Of a stretch of DNA of 64,000 bases, positions 11,996 through 23,096 are shown in pieces. A model generated the notes under the pieces. That model was not told where the DNA came from. It ran no database searches and saw nothing but the letters and a program-made list of their open reading frames with translations. The translations under genes were made by a program, and so were the position numbers. Numbering within the stretch: the stretch's first letter is position 1; each line of letters begins with the position of its first letter. Source of the stretch: Symsagittifera roscoffensis (taxonomy: Eukaryota > Xenacoelomorpha > Acoela > Convolutidae); NCBI RefSeq assembly GCF_963678635.1, contig NC_087064.1:37023716-37087715 (forward strand), written 5' to 3'.

Positions 11996-12195
11996 NNNNN
12001 NNNNNNNNNNNNNNNNNNNNNNNNNNNNNNNNNNNNNNNNNNNNNNNNNNNNNNNNNNNNNNNNNNNNNNNNNNNNNNNNNNNNNNNNNNNNNNNNNNNN
12101 NNNNNNNNNNNNNNNNNNNNNNNNNNNNNNNNNNNNNNNNNNNNNNNNNNNNNNNNNNNNNNNNNNNNNNNNNNNNNNNNNNNNNNNNNNNNNNN
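11996..12195. other. Assembly gap (200 N)
   Basis: Exactly 200 undetermined bases. The round number suggests a scaffolding gap of arbitrary size. It lies in the intron between exons 4 and 5 of the unidentified gene, so an exon could be hidden here. Confidence 0.99.
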
Positions 12196-12318
12196 GGAGT
12201 TTTCACAAACTCTTCAGGGATTTTCTTTGATGTAATTTTAAACGTTTTCCCATGACCCGCATCGGCAAAACTAAGATTGCAATTGATTATAATCGGTATT
12301 CATACAGATTTCTTAATA

Positions 12319-12568
12319 GTAATAATCGTTTGTGTGTCACCCAATTAGACACTAAAATGGATAATAAAGGATAGGTATTTTATAAAGTCCAGAAAAATCA
12401 AGTATATAATCTTTGATAAAAAAACGCAAATTAACAATCGTTTGTGTGAAGTAATAATCGTTTGTGTGTCACCCAATTAGACACTAAAATGGATAATATA
12501 GGATAGGTATTTTATAAAGTCCAGAAAAATCAAGTATATAATCTTTGGTAAAAAAACGCAGAATCTGT
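12319..12568 (+). repeat. 132-bp tandem duplication
   Basis: The unit beginning GTAATAATCGTTTGTGTGTC occurs at 12,319 and again at 12,451. The two copies are nearly identical over about 118 bp, so the duplication is recent. Confidence 0.85.
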
Positions 12569-12839
12569 ATAGAAACTGCATTTTCTACGGACCCAAAAAA
12601 TTGGTTATATTGTCTAAAACTGGATTATGTTGCTACCAATTGATTTTCGACTCTTAGAAGCATGCAGTTTGAAAAATCAAAATAAACTAGTCAAAATAAA
12701 CCAAAATTTGGTCTCGACCGTCTGGATACATAAAAAAAAATTTGGTTACGGTAATCTTTTCATGAAACCTCAACCTTGTCCCAGGAACAACATAAAGTAA
12801 ATACACTGATGTTGGCTAAAATCATAATTTGAAATTCAG

Positions 12840-12970
12840 GCAACTGCTGCTACGACCAAACAACAACCTACATTGTGTATGGATTACAAAATAAACGGAT
12901 GGGCCCTCTGCAGTACATGAGGAAACTAACGGATTACTGGAATGAAGATAAGCCACTCAACTACATTGCG
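12840..12970 (+). CDS. Unidentified gene, exon 5
   Basis: This exon of 131 nt follows acceptor TTTGAAATTCAG and ends before donor GTATGG. Two bases complete a Ser codon begun in exon 4, and 43 codons follow, starting NCCYDQTTTYIVYG and including MRKLTDYWNEDKPLNYIA. It ends in phase 0. The CCYD start resembles the Cys-Cys pair of AMOP-type extracellular domains, but the rest does not support that family, so I leave the function open. Confidence 0.65.
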
Positions 12971-13195
12971 GTATGGATCATTATCAGTATCAAAACCACC
13001 ATTAGAAAAGTTCATTTTTGTTCCTTCGCACTTTTTAACTTGATTAATAGCTGTTTTAAGAATCAAATTTTGAATGATGATTGGTTTCGCAGCTTTTTCA
13101 CTGAAGTAATTCAATTAGAATTTGTTGATATTTCCTTACACTTTCTCATAATTGATCACCATTAGTTTTATTAGTTACAGATTGTTGCGTTTTAG

Positions 13196-13597
13196 GCCTA
13201 CTATTCGCCAATTCATTGCTCAAACATTATTTTTTCTCTCGGCTTTGGACCTGGAGACCTTAAACGAGACCCTCACGGTGACTTTTTAAGGGGAGCAGCC
13301 TACTCAATTCCAGGATTGCATGCAGATTCTAAAGCAGGCATTCCCGGCATACCCTCTGTCGCTTTCAATTACCACAACCCTGGAGCTCAACTGACGTTCC
13401 AGTGGTTTAAACATCACATTATGTGTCAGGACCACCCCTGGATATGTGGAGAAGAGCCTCCAGACAGATACTCGAGTGACAGGTCAGCCTCAGACATGAT
13501 AGTACATGATAATGAGCAGTCGCCAGGGTCCAAACGTCTAAGAGATCAAGGAGATTCCAGTGGCACAGGGTCCGCTACTAAGCGCCGCCCAAGGTAG
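13196..13597 (+). CDS. Unidentified gene, terminal exon
   Basis: The acceptor GTTGCGTTTTAG is followed in phase 0 by 133 codons and a TAG stop. The first ~90 residues look like a folded domain rich in Gly, Pro, aromatic residues and Cys (for example FSLGFGPGDLKRDP and HHIMCQDHPWICGEEPP). The last ~40 residues are polar and end in a basic KRRPR, which could act as a nuclear signal. An AATAAA polyadenylation signal begins 6 nt after the stop, at 13,603. The exon chain 2 to 6 is phase-consistent at every junction, which makes a real gene likely, but I recognise no family. Confidence 0.7.
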   Translation, partial: AYYSPIHCSNIIFSLGFGPGDLKRDPHGDFLRGAAYSIPGLHADSKAGIPGIPSVAFNYHNPGAQLTFQWFKHHIMCQDHPWICGEEPPDRYSSDRSASDMIVHDNEQSPGSKRLRDQGDSSGTGSATKRRPR

Positions 13598-16500
13598 AGC
13601 TGAATAAAAAACAGAAATTCATTGGGAAATATAGAAAAACTCTGATCTTAGAAACCCATATCAACAATGGAATAATTTCGAAAGCTTTGCAAAAACTGTT
13701 TAAAAATTTCAATGATTTGAAGCAATGTAATTTGAATGCTACGAAAGTTAGCTGCAACTCAAACTTTTTGAACTTTCGTGAATTGATTTTGACTGTAACA
13801 CTAACTAAATTTGATAATTTAACTATGCTATCGCGAATGAATCTCTTTAGAAAAAAAAACAAAAAAGAACGTTAACAGTCTTTTTTGCCAATTCTTTAAA
13901 CTTTCAAAACCCTTTCCGAATTTCGTTAAAAAATAGTAGGGCTAAAGATCAAATAATTTAACATTGTATGATTGAAAACCCAACTAATTTTAACCAATGA
14001 GAGGACGCTAACTCATAGAGCAAATTCAGACAAAGTACCGACACCACCTGATCTTCGCTATCTACTTTCGGCCGAAAAGCTTAATTAATGGATCGTGCAG
14101 CTCCTTATTTTAATACAGATTTTAAGCCTACTTTCATTTCGTTAGTCTCAAAAGATCAAGAAGAATAGGCACTTAGCACTCTTAGAGGCACTTAGCACAG
14201 TGGTAAGGCGTTCACTTTGAAATCGTCAGATCGTGTATTCGATCCCATGCCATGGCAATGATAGTGTGTGAGGACGAGCTCTCACTTGACCTCTAGCTTC
14301 AGGTCTACCACAGCCTGACCAAATTTGGCTGCAGTAGTGGTACCACGTGAAAGTTCTAGTCGAAAAAAAACGGCCTTGAGTCGCACAAAAAGAGCTTCGC
14401 TCAGCAAAATAACACTGTCTGGAATGTGGGGAGATAATAAAAAATGGACTATCCTCGACAGGACTGAAGCTGCCCTTAGCAAGTTTGAAGGTGCCGTGAA
14501 AAACAAATTTTTACGGTAGTTGGGGTAAGATGGGTTTTTGAGCAGTCTCCGGACGTTCTTAAACGGTGGGTCAAGTCAGCAGTGAGAGCAGATTGGGAGG
14601 GTTTTCTAAACAACAATAAGATTCTTTTTAACACTTTTTATGGTTTTGATAATTGAGTAGTTTTTGTTATTGTTTTATAATTGATCAAAAGGTTTTAATT
14701 AGGATCGAAAAGATCAAGTTATTTTGTTCCGGTCATCTATAGGTGGGCTGTCCTTATACATGAACTTTTTTGTGGCGTTAGAAAGCGATGGTTGCTGTTG
14801 GTTGCTATTCATTTGGATTTAACTAAACTCGTTTCCAACCAACTGAAAGCTTACATTGTTTATAATTATTATCAGACCCCCTTGTTTTCCCATGAATCGA
14901 TCATGCTCGACTCATGTATCAACCCGGGTTGACTCACAAATCAACCTTGGTTGGCTCACCCGTCGCAAAAAAAAACTTTAATTCTAAAGAGAAGTGCTTT
15001 CAATCTAAATATCTGTCCGGAAATTTCTAAAGCAAGGATTGTCTTAAAACTCTTTATTTCTCATCGTAATTCTGATCAGAAATTAGATAAATCTAGGCTA
15101 TTTCTAGCTAGAAAAAAAATATCTTAGTTCTGGGTAAGATATCCGTGCTTGTTAGGAGACAGCTTAAACGTCAGGTTCCGCAAGAACAAAATACCATACA
15201 AAAAATTAAGACCAAGAAAAAATCTCGGATGACTAACAAATTCGCATCAAAATTTTTGAAAAAATCACAATGATAGTGAAGGGAGGCTGAGAGCGCAGAA
15301 GCGATACTCATGCAAGAACAGTATCAATGTTGCAAACCACCCTTCGATACCAGAAGAACAAATATTTTGCCTGCGGAGTTCAACAGTTTTGTTGAAAATT
15401 GTTTATAATTTTGTAAGCTTTGATAAGTCTGTAATACGGAACAGTAGACTCATTTTACGCAAAAAAATTAATCAAATGAAAAAAAATGATTGACTTAAAC
15501 GAGCCCTTGCCCAAAGTAGAAACAGAAAGTAAAGCAATTGGGTCTCCAGATCGTCACGTCTAACTGTGGGTTAAGTCTCGCGGCGAAGAGGGAAGACAAG
15601 GCAATAAAATGTCAAAGTAAAAATGATCTGAAAAAACTTGAGAATATTGTGATAAGGGGAAAATTGTGAGAAAGTTGTGAGAGAGAATGCAACTGATCAA
15701 AAATATCTCTCAATAGTAAAAAAAGTAATGCTGCCCAAAATTAAGCCTTGAGAGCATCTGCTTCTTATGTCCAATCAGGAGTTGAATCGTTAAACTTTGA
15801 GTTGTAAATGACAAGTTGAACTAAAAAAAACGTTTGTTTCTTGAACTGAACATATTTTCTATGTACCTGATTTTTATTACAACTGGGAACCTGCAAATAA
15901 GAGCAAAAAGGAAAACATTCATTTTATTTACTTTTTTCTGTTTTGATAGTTTTTCTTTCTATTTTGGTTTTCTGAATTTCTTCAGTATTTGTTTTAGTTT
16001 TTATTGTGATTTGCTTCCTAAATGGCAGTGAAGCAAACCTTCTTCAAATCACTACTCGGTTAATATATTGGAGCGTCCTATGTCCACGCTGGTTAAGATT
16101 ACGCAAACAGCTCTGACTTGTTTTTGATTACGCAACCAAAAGGTCAGAGCAGGGGACCTTCAAAACGACTTTTCGGTGCAATGTAATTGCGAGGAATTTA
16201 TTTTAATCAAATTGTGTCTCATGCATTTTCCTATTTTAAATTTTTTATTTCGTCAAAATTTACTGTTAACCAACGAGCAGCCAGCTAAAAAAAAGCTGGA
16301 AAAAACATTTATTTAACAGCAATTTTTTTTGTCTGTAAATGCGAAAAATGTGTACATTTTAGTTTTAACTTAATTTTAATTATTTATTTTAGATTACTAC
16401 ACAAGCAGAAAAAGAAAATCTTAGAAGCCGTTGCTAGAAATTATTTCTTTGACAGGATAAATAAAGACTCATAAGGGGTAAGGAAGTATGTGTTGAAGCA

Positions 16501-16808
16501 GCGTTTTATTAAAAAAAATAAGATCGCTTCGAAAACTTTTCAGGGGCTTAAAGTTTTGGTTGAGCGATTAAACGCACTGCAAAAAACAACGAGATGCCGA
16601 ACAGAATCTTGGTTGAAGAAATCAAATAATTATCATGTTTCGTTTCCATGATTATCAACTTTTAGTTGACTGTTCTAGAGAAAACGAGGAGGCGGAGTAG
16701 GTATAAATGTCAAAAAAGTAATCAAGAAGAAATTAACTGATAACAATATCTTAATTCTGAGCATTAAATTTCTGAAAAAAAAACATTGAAAAAACCTCAT
16801 ACTTTTGT
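13598..16808. other. Non-coding stretch downstream of the unidentified gene
   Basis: Apart from a tRNA-like segment at 14,187-14,264, I find no exon. A degenerate sequence at 14,000-14,115 (AACTCATAGAG ... TTTCGGCCG) recurs at about 35,130-35,215, so it is part of another dispersed repeat. Confidence 0.5.
14187..14264 (+). repeat. tRNA-derived sequence
   Basis: This has an A-box-like TAGCACAGTGGTAAGG and, about 38 bp later, a B-box-like GTATTCGATCCC, with a TTTGAAAT segment between them like a Ser-tRNA anticodon loop. The acceptor stems do not pair and there is an extra Ser-type gap, so I read it as a tRNA pseudogene or SINE head rather than a functional tRNA. Confidence 0.45.
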
Positions 16809-17237
16809 GTGTGGGAAAACAGTCATATCGATTTTTGCTCGAAAATGTTGAAACGTATCTATGCAATGTCAAATAAACAAACTTTAAAAAACTTTCAAAA
16901 GTTGTCGGTCGAGAAAGTCGAAACAAATAGAATTTTGGACGAAAAAATCGAAGCAAATCTATGCGGGGTCAAACAATGTCGAACAGTTTCTTTGTTGGTT
17001 CGACAAAGTCAAAACATGCCAGACTTTGGCCGAGAAAGTCGAAACATACCGAAATTTGTTCGAGAAAGTCAAGACATGCCAATGGTTGGTCGAGAAAATC
17101 GTGTCATACACAATCGAGCACCTCGAATCGGGTATGCAATTCAAGTCACGGATTTCGATAATTATAATCTAACTATCGAACAGACCAATGAGATGTGTGG
17201 AATACGTGCATTTAGAGACAACGCTTATGTGAGTTAA
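16809..17237 (+). CDS. Open exon-like segment built on a 30-bp minisatellite
   Basis: The frame is open for 142 codons. From about 16,905 to 17,110 it is a degenerate 30-bp tandem array encoding decapeptides such as RESRNIPKFV and RESQDMPMVG. The following part, including IGYAIQVTDFDNYNL, is not repetitive. A perfect donor (GTGAGT) interrupts the frame at about 17,229, after which a TAA follows. This may be a real exon of an unknown gene or an array that stays open because its period is a multiple of three. No partner exon was found. Confidence 0.3.
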   Translation: MWENSHIDFCSKMLKRIYAMSNKQTLKNFQKLSVEKVETNRILDEKIEANLCGVKQCRTVSLLVRQSQNMPDFGRESRNIPKFVRESQDMPMVGRENRVIHNRAPRIGYAIQVTDFDNYNLTIEQTNEMCGIRAFRDNAYVS

Positions 17238-17386
17238 TCAGAAGATCAAAAACGGTTGATATTATAAACTCATTGTTTTTCTTATGGTAATTAATAGAAC
17301 ATCAGCAGATCACTACGTCTGAAAAAGTCTTTTTCGAAATCTATAGAGGTGAAAACAACAGAAACAAACAAAAATTTTGAAAAAAA

Positions 17387-17698
17387 AACAAGACTGCTCG
17401 TAACAGCGAAAGCCATGAACGCTCCGACTGCCCTTTAATTACTCTCGGAAAACTTTTGGTAAATTCAAAATTGGCAAAGTTATGAAGTTTAGGATAATAA
17501 TAACAAAAATATGTGTAGCAATTTGAGTTGCGTATTTGAGATTTTCTATAGTGCTTCTATAGTGATTTGCACACCCGGCTGCCCGCATGCAGATCGAGAG
17601 ATCGCACCCCCGAGGGATAAGAATATTGCAAAATTGGTCTGAATAAATAAATCCACCCCAAGCATATATATTCCTCACTTTCTTCGAAAGTCGAACAA
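17387..17698 (+). repeat. R1-related short element
   Basis: This has an R1-type head (AAGACTGCTCG ... CTCCGACTGCC) and tail (CTTTCTTCGAAAG then TCGAACAA), but the middle is a different, shorter sequence. It is either an internally deleted relative or a sister family that shares the ends. Confidence 0.65.
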
Positions 17699-18639
17699 AA
17701 TTCTTATAAACAGTTTGATGTAGTGATAGCTAGGTTCCGATCTAAAATTTCAAATATAGCTCATTTTTCACATTTTATCTCATAAGGGGAATAAGAAGAT
17801 CATAAAGTCTTTTACGAGTACTCTAAAACTTTTGATAAGCAGATTTTAAGGATCAAACTTATAATTTTCAGATTTTTTTGTGCTGTATTGTAAGCTCTTA
17901 TCAATTTCCAGGTCTATCCTCAATTTTCTATAAAATTATCTTCCTATAAAAATTTTCGCAATCTTATAAATTCTTATAAGATTTGCAGGAAACTTCCGCT
18001 ATCTAACAATTTTCTCTCAAGAAAACTTTAAGATAGCAACTATTTCCACAAATTCGAAAGAAAAATTGCCAAAAACATATTGAATGTGTTTCTATAGCGC
18101 CGTAATATCAGATAAAAATCAATTCTAGAGAATATTCAAATCTTTTTTCAAAATCGTTTTCTTTCTAATGCATGTCCTAGTTATATGTAGTTAGCGGTTC
18201 CAAAATATTCTGAAAAAAATAAAAAATCAACTGCGACGAATCATGTCATTTACCTGCTGGCGTGTTGTACGAGCGGTTCAGGTATATATCGACAAACTTT
18301 CTAGTTATAGGCAAAAAACTAACACTATTAAGTTAGTGGGTTTTTCAGTATATTCACGTAGCGAAACGATTTTTTTGGGGTACGAGTTTCTGTTTTTGTA
18401 CTCTGCGACAGTGGAGGACCTTCAAATAGGTTTGAAGAAAGTTTTTGAAAATTATACATGAAAAAAAAAGAATTCCCTATCTTGTAACATGTTTTGAGTC
18501 TAATTTTTTAGAAAGAAATGTAAGATTTTTAGAAGAAAGCTTCTAAGATAGCGACATTTGGTAAACCCGGCCTATCAAAACTCCCACCAGGGAAGGACTA
18601 TTTTAAAAGAATTATTTGCAGCCCTTAAATTTCAGTTTC
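17699..18639. other. AT-rich non-coding stretch
   Basis: It contains several near-palindromic CTTATAA / TTATAAG motifs and no convincing exon. A short open frame at 18,243-18,461 lacks splice sites and codon bias. Confidence 0.5.
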
Positions 18640-19150
18640 GTTTTCTCAGTGTTTAATATCAAGTTTATGATTTCCAAAACTGAACTTCTATGTTTCAAGG
18701 TTTTGTTCAAGTTGTTCGGACGGTTCGAATTCCGAATTATTTTTTTTCACGCTCAAATGTTGAAATATGAACTTTCTTTGTTTCAAGTTTAAATTTCAAT
18801 GTTATGATTTGAAGTTTCCGTTTGAATTTTGTTTATAGTAATATCAATTCAAAAGTGCTGTTTTGGTTTCCATTGCAAAATTGAAGTTTCATTTTCAGCT
18901 TAACTTTATGGTTTTCGCATCATGCATCAGCTACAGGAATTAAAATAAAAGATTCAAAACTGAATTAAAATGTTTCAATTCTAGTTGATTTAAGTTCGAG
19001 ATTGAAAAAATCACCTCTCGCGTTTGAAATTTAGGTTTTGAAGTTTCAGGTTTTTCAAGGTTTCAAAAACCAGTTTTCAAGTTTCATTATTTAACTTTCC
19101 TGGTTGAAAATTATTATTTTTTTCAAGTATCAAGTTTCAATGTCTCAGTT
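18640..19150 (+). repeat. TTTCAAG-rich cryptic simple repeat
   Basis: Short motifs such as GTTTCAAG, TTTCAATG and AAGTTTC recur every 15-40 bp in mixed order. This is low-complexity drift rather than a clean tandem array. Confidence 0.5.
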
Positions 19151-19369
19151 GCAAAATTTCAAAACTCCGATTTTCAAAACAAAAGAAAGCGTAGCGACGA
19201 TCAGCGCAGAGAAATTAGAAGAACAGAGGTGGAACAAAAAAAACATTGAAACCCAAATTTCAGTTGATACTACAGCAGCTCTTATAAAGTATGACCTCTA
19301 CTTGAACATTGCGAAACCAAAAACTTTTATGTAAAAAACTTGGGCGTAATCAATCAAACGCGGACGCTT

Positions 19370-20030
19370 CACATCTTCCATTTATTCCCATGAAAACAAT
19401 GCTCAGATTTGGGAAGGTAGTTCCAGAGAAGAGTCCAAACGTTGCAAAAAACGGTCTGGAAATCAAAAAATTTGACTGTTTTCTGAGGGCAAAAAATTTT
19501 TGTATAAAAAATTTTGGGCGTGGTATACAAAATTTGAACCCAAAATTTCAAACCCAAAGCTAGTTCTAAAAAAATCAAAAAAATTGTGGTTAAACGAAAT
19601 CAAAAATTAGATTTTTCCGAGGGCTAACACTTCTGGTGAAACTTTTTGGGGAGTGGCCGCTAACTTTAGGGGAGCTTTTTCTATCCTTCATCTCCATTGA
19701 ACCCGCAATCTCAGAATTGTTAGTTTAGCTTTTGAGAAAAGTCAAAAAGGTTACACAACGATAAACAAAATCAAATGTTTGGCTATTCCGAGGGCCATAA
19801 CTTTTTGCAAAGAAAAATTGGGTACCAGGTGATTATGCAGGGGATCTTCACAACCTGCTATATCCATTCAAACTAAAGTCTCATATTTGGGAGGGTTGTT
19901 TTTGAGAAATCGAAAAAATCTTAAAACATGGGTCAAACATTCTCCCAACAGACTTTTTCTAAGGAGACAAAAAATTTATGCGGGTATATTATGCAGGCAT
20001 CCATTGAAATCCCTCTGGGTCAAAGAAGAA
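19370..20030 (+). repeat. Degenerate ~170-bp tandem repeat
   Basis: Three to four diverged units share the order CCATT(C/G)A, TCAGA or CATA TTTGGGA, then TTTTTGAGAAA, TCCGAGGGC and CTTTTTG. Unit starts are near 19,370, 19,600, 19,758 and 19,931. Confidence 0.5.
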
Positions 20031-20683
20031 GTTAACTAGGAAATTGTTTACGGAGAAAATGTCTTGCTCCCAATTACAAGACACTTGCTCTCGCAAGTGA
20101 ATAGATCGCATGAAAAAAACTAGACTTAAATTGTCAACCTTTTTTTCAAAGTTTGCATTAATTCAAATCAAAAGTTAATTGTCAAACCTGAAACAAAACT
20201 TTTGGACCATTTCAACCTGCTTTTCGAATAATTGTGAATTAATTAACAAAAAACATTGTTTATAGGCTTAACTTTTAACTTTTTCTGCTTTTTCCACACA
20301 AAATCAAGTGACACAAAGATGTCTGATGGGGCGAGTCGTACATCATACTAGCAGATATTAACTCACTTGGCACACAAAATTACTTAAAACCAAGTTTTTA
20401 CCAAACAATAATCAAATTGCGCTCTAGGAATAACTCCTTTTCCCCTCCCGCAAAATTAAGTTGTCCTTGCGTGAAAAAAAAATTAATGATTGATTGACCG
20501 AAGCATTGTTATTAGCGTCCTAGAGTTTTTTTAGAGTAGCAAGCCAACATTTTTTTCTCCTTTCGAAAAAATTTCTCTTCTTTTGAAATCTATCATTAGC
20601 AAAACATTTATAGATCGTCTCGATTTTAGTGCTATAGAAAGTTTCAGTATCAACAAACCGAAGGTAGTAAAATTCTGAAACAA

Positions 20684-21060
20684 AACAAGGATAGCCGGTT
20701 ACTGTGCAAGTAGTACAAAATGTTCCGACCAGTCTTATAAAAATTATTTTTCCAATTAGTCTCGTTTTTTTTGGCTTGGCGTGGTAATAAATCTGAGCTT
20801 AGTCATTTTTGTCAGTCATTGTAAAATATGCAAATTGGAGTGCAGATTCCTAAGATGAAGCTTAAAACTCCAAAAGTTAACTTTATTAGAGTAAAATTAA
20901 ATTTTCAATGCTTAAATTAAGCATATATAATTTAATGTAAGCCTGATCATTCGCTCGAAATTAGACGGACAATTAAAAAAATTTCAAACCGGTTTTTCTC
21001 GACATCCGGAAAACTTTTTAAAATCCACGTGTGTGATTCCAATCATCCAATGAAAACCAA
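20684..21060 (+). repeat. R3 repeat (GCCGGTT family), partial
   Basis: It aligns with the copy at 48,369-48,956. The head AACAAGGATAGCCGGTT and ACAAAATGTTCCGACC, and an inner CGCTCGAAATT block, are shared. The tail is lost. R3 shares with R1 the rule of a short stem-loop followed by ATGTTCCGAC near its start. Confidence 0.6.
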
Positions 21061-21339
21061 ACTTCAGAGGAAGCGAAAAAGATGACGTGCAATATTGAAC
21101 ATTTTTGCCCTTTCCTCCTTATTTAAAAGACTGATCATGAATTTTACAACTCCATGTTTTGCAGACAATAAGTATTTGTCGGCAGTATACAAAATGTCGG
21201 CTAATTTGATCAAACTTACTAAGAAGAGTGAAATAACAATCAATTAAGTCTTTTCAGCGTGAAGAAAAGGTGAATCTATGGTTCTAGTAGATTTACAAGT
21301 TTCAGAAATCATTGAAAAAACTTTCAGTTACCATGAGAT

Positions 21340-21545
21340 TCGTTACAGCACAATAAAAGAGCGCAATGTGGCAACTAAACGGACAAAACATAGACAGACA
21401 AAAAGACAGACAATAATTTGACAATAGACGTACAATTTTTTTGAGAAAAGGAGACTTTCAGTATGAAAAAAAAACAGGTTGATGGTCGAATTTGAACCAA
21501 AGTCATGCAGTCCCATGTGTGAACGCTAGCTCTAGGCTACGTGTT
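21340..21545 (-). repeat. SINE-like element with tRNA-like head
   Basis: Read on the minus strand, a tRNA-like stretch with a decayed B box (the plus strand shows GTCGAATTTGAACC) is followed by a pyrimidine/GTCTG-rich body and the conserved block TTAGTTGCCACATTGCG. The same body occurs near 33,436-33,500, 33,590-33,650 and 44,440-44,530. Confidence 0.5.
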
Positions 21546-22032
21546 CCTGCAATTCTCAGGAAAACGCATGCTAGTCGTATACATAGTCACAAAAACTCGT
21601 CAGTTGACATTTGATCAATTGAAATTTGATACCTGGTTTTAGTATTCAATTTAATGGCTCAATAATGGAGCATGGTTAAGAATTATTCCGGGTTTAACAT
21701 TAAGGTACCATCAATTTGAAATTCAAAAATAACTTCATATTTAGTGCTTCGCTCTGTTTCAAAAGACTGACATTTTTGGAGCCGCGCTACTTTTAGGTGG
21801 GAACTTGTTAATTTCGTGGAGTATGACTCGTCCTAATTCAAACAATTTAATTTATTATTTAGACAGTATTTAGAAAATGTCCTGCGGGAATCTGCCCACA
21901 ACTTTTAGACACTGTCTTGCTCACCGGTTCAAAATATAATGAAAAACAATATCACACACAGACATACCCGAGCGATATGGAATAGTATTAGGGAAAAAAG
22001 ACAGCTCGTTCTGCTCACAAATTAGTGTGAGT

Positions 22033-22439
22033 CAGGGGTGGATCTAGGACTTTCTCGAGGGGGGGGGGGGGGGGGGGGTGTCGGATTTTCAAAAAATTTT
22101 CGAAAATTTTGTCGACCTTTTTTTAAGGTCGACCAAATTGATTTTTCAAGCTCTCCCAAAGCATTTAAAAAGATTCCCTGTTTTTGCCAAATTTTTTGCG
22201 ACGCAGACAAAATTTTGAAAAAACAGACCAGAAAAGGCGTTTTTAGGCACTTTTTGGCAAATTTTGACCAAAAAGTCGCGTTTTTTCCGGAAGGCGCCTT
22301 TAGAAAGTTTTTACGGTACGTCACCTAAAATGGATTATTCAAAATAGTACAAAAGGGGACCCTTTGGGTCGGCAGGGGGTCGAATCCCTTAGAGGGAGCG
22401 TCCGCCTTCGCCCGCCGCTGCCTCCTAAATCCGCCCCTG
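22033..22439 (+). mobile_element. MITE-like element with 17-bp inverted ends
   Basis: It starts CAGGGGTGGATCTAGGA and ends TCCTAAATCCGCCCCTG; these are inverted repeats with two mismatches. A G-run follows the left end at about 22,061. Inside is the perfect inverted repeat GTCGACC / GGTCGAC. The CAGGGGYGGAT type of end is widespread among non-autonomous DNA transposons, but I cannot assign a superfamily because the flanks show no clear target duplication. Confidence 0.7.
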
Positions 22440-22584
22440 GTTGAGATAAATATAAGACAAAAGAGTGGTCTTGTATAGGGTTCATGTCGGGTTTGTGGGA
22501 ACAGCTACCAATTGAGAGGATGGGCTTGACTTTGGAGCATATCCAGCTGGATTTGTGGCACCAGGAATAAACCAGGAACCTACT

Positions 22585-22799
22585 TGTCGAGAAGGTAAAA
22601 CGATCGTCGAGCAATTGTTAATTCCGAGATAAAAATACAGTAACTTAATCTTGCAAGTTAGCATAAAGAGTGGTTAGAAACAGTATCCAAGGGTGACAGA
22701 CTGTTCCAAGGACAAACACCTGCTAATCAATTAGTCTAGCACCAAGAGTGAACATTTGATTGACAGCTTTGGAAATGAACTAAATTACTCAATACAACA
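22585..22799 (-). repeat. 3' LTR of the Gypsy element
   Basis: 215 bp; on the plus strand it begins TGTCGAGAAGG and ends AATACAACA. It is identical to the 5' LTR except for one missing A near 22,660. Confidence 0.95.
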
Positions 22800-22800
22800 C

Positions 22801-22810
22801 TTCTCCTTCG
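22801..22810 (-). promoter_or_regulatory. Polypurine tract candidate
   Basis: On the minus strand GAAGGAGAAG lies immediately upstream of the 3' LTR, the expected position of the plus-strand primer for reverse transcription. Confidence 0.7.
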
Positions 22811-23096
22811 ATAATGAAAACTTTAGTTAAGTAGAAATGATTTCGCGGGTTGACTTTAATGACTGAAATAGATGGTTAGAAAATAGATGGTTGATTGATC
22901 ACAGATGGTTGAAAAAAATTACCAGCTTCATGTTACAGTTCAGGATACAATTCAGAATTTAAATAATGACGACTTTTTGTTAACAACTAAAGGATCACTG
23001 GTTAGTGATAGCGATTGAGTTTTAAGCCACTAGTGACTCACCCTCTCCCTGGGTTAGAACAGTTTAACGAAGTTTGAAAATTCTAAGATTCGACGA

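Noticed and set aside
14187-14264. Functional tRNA-Ser gene
   Set aside because: A- and B-box-like motifs exist but the acceptor stem does not pair and the anticodon arm is weak.
22022-22328. Open frames of ~100 codons on both strands within the MITE
   Set aside because: They arise from the G-run and T/A-rich palindromic body of a repeat present in several non-coding copies.
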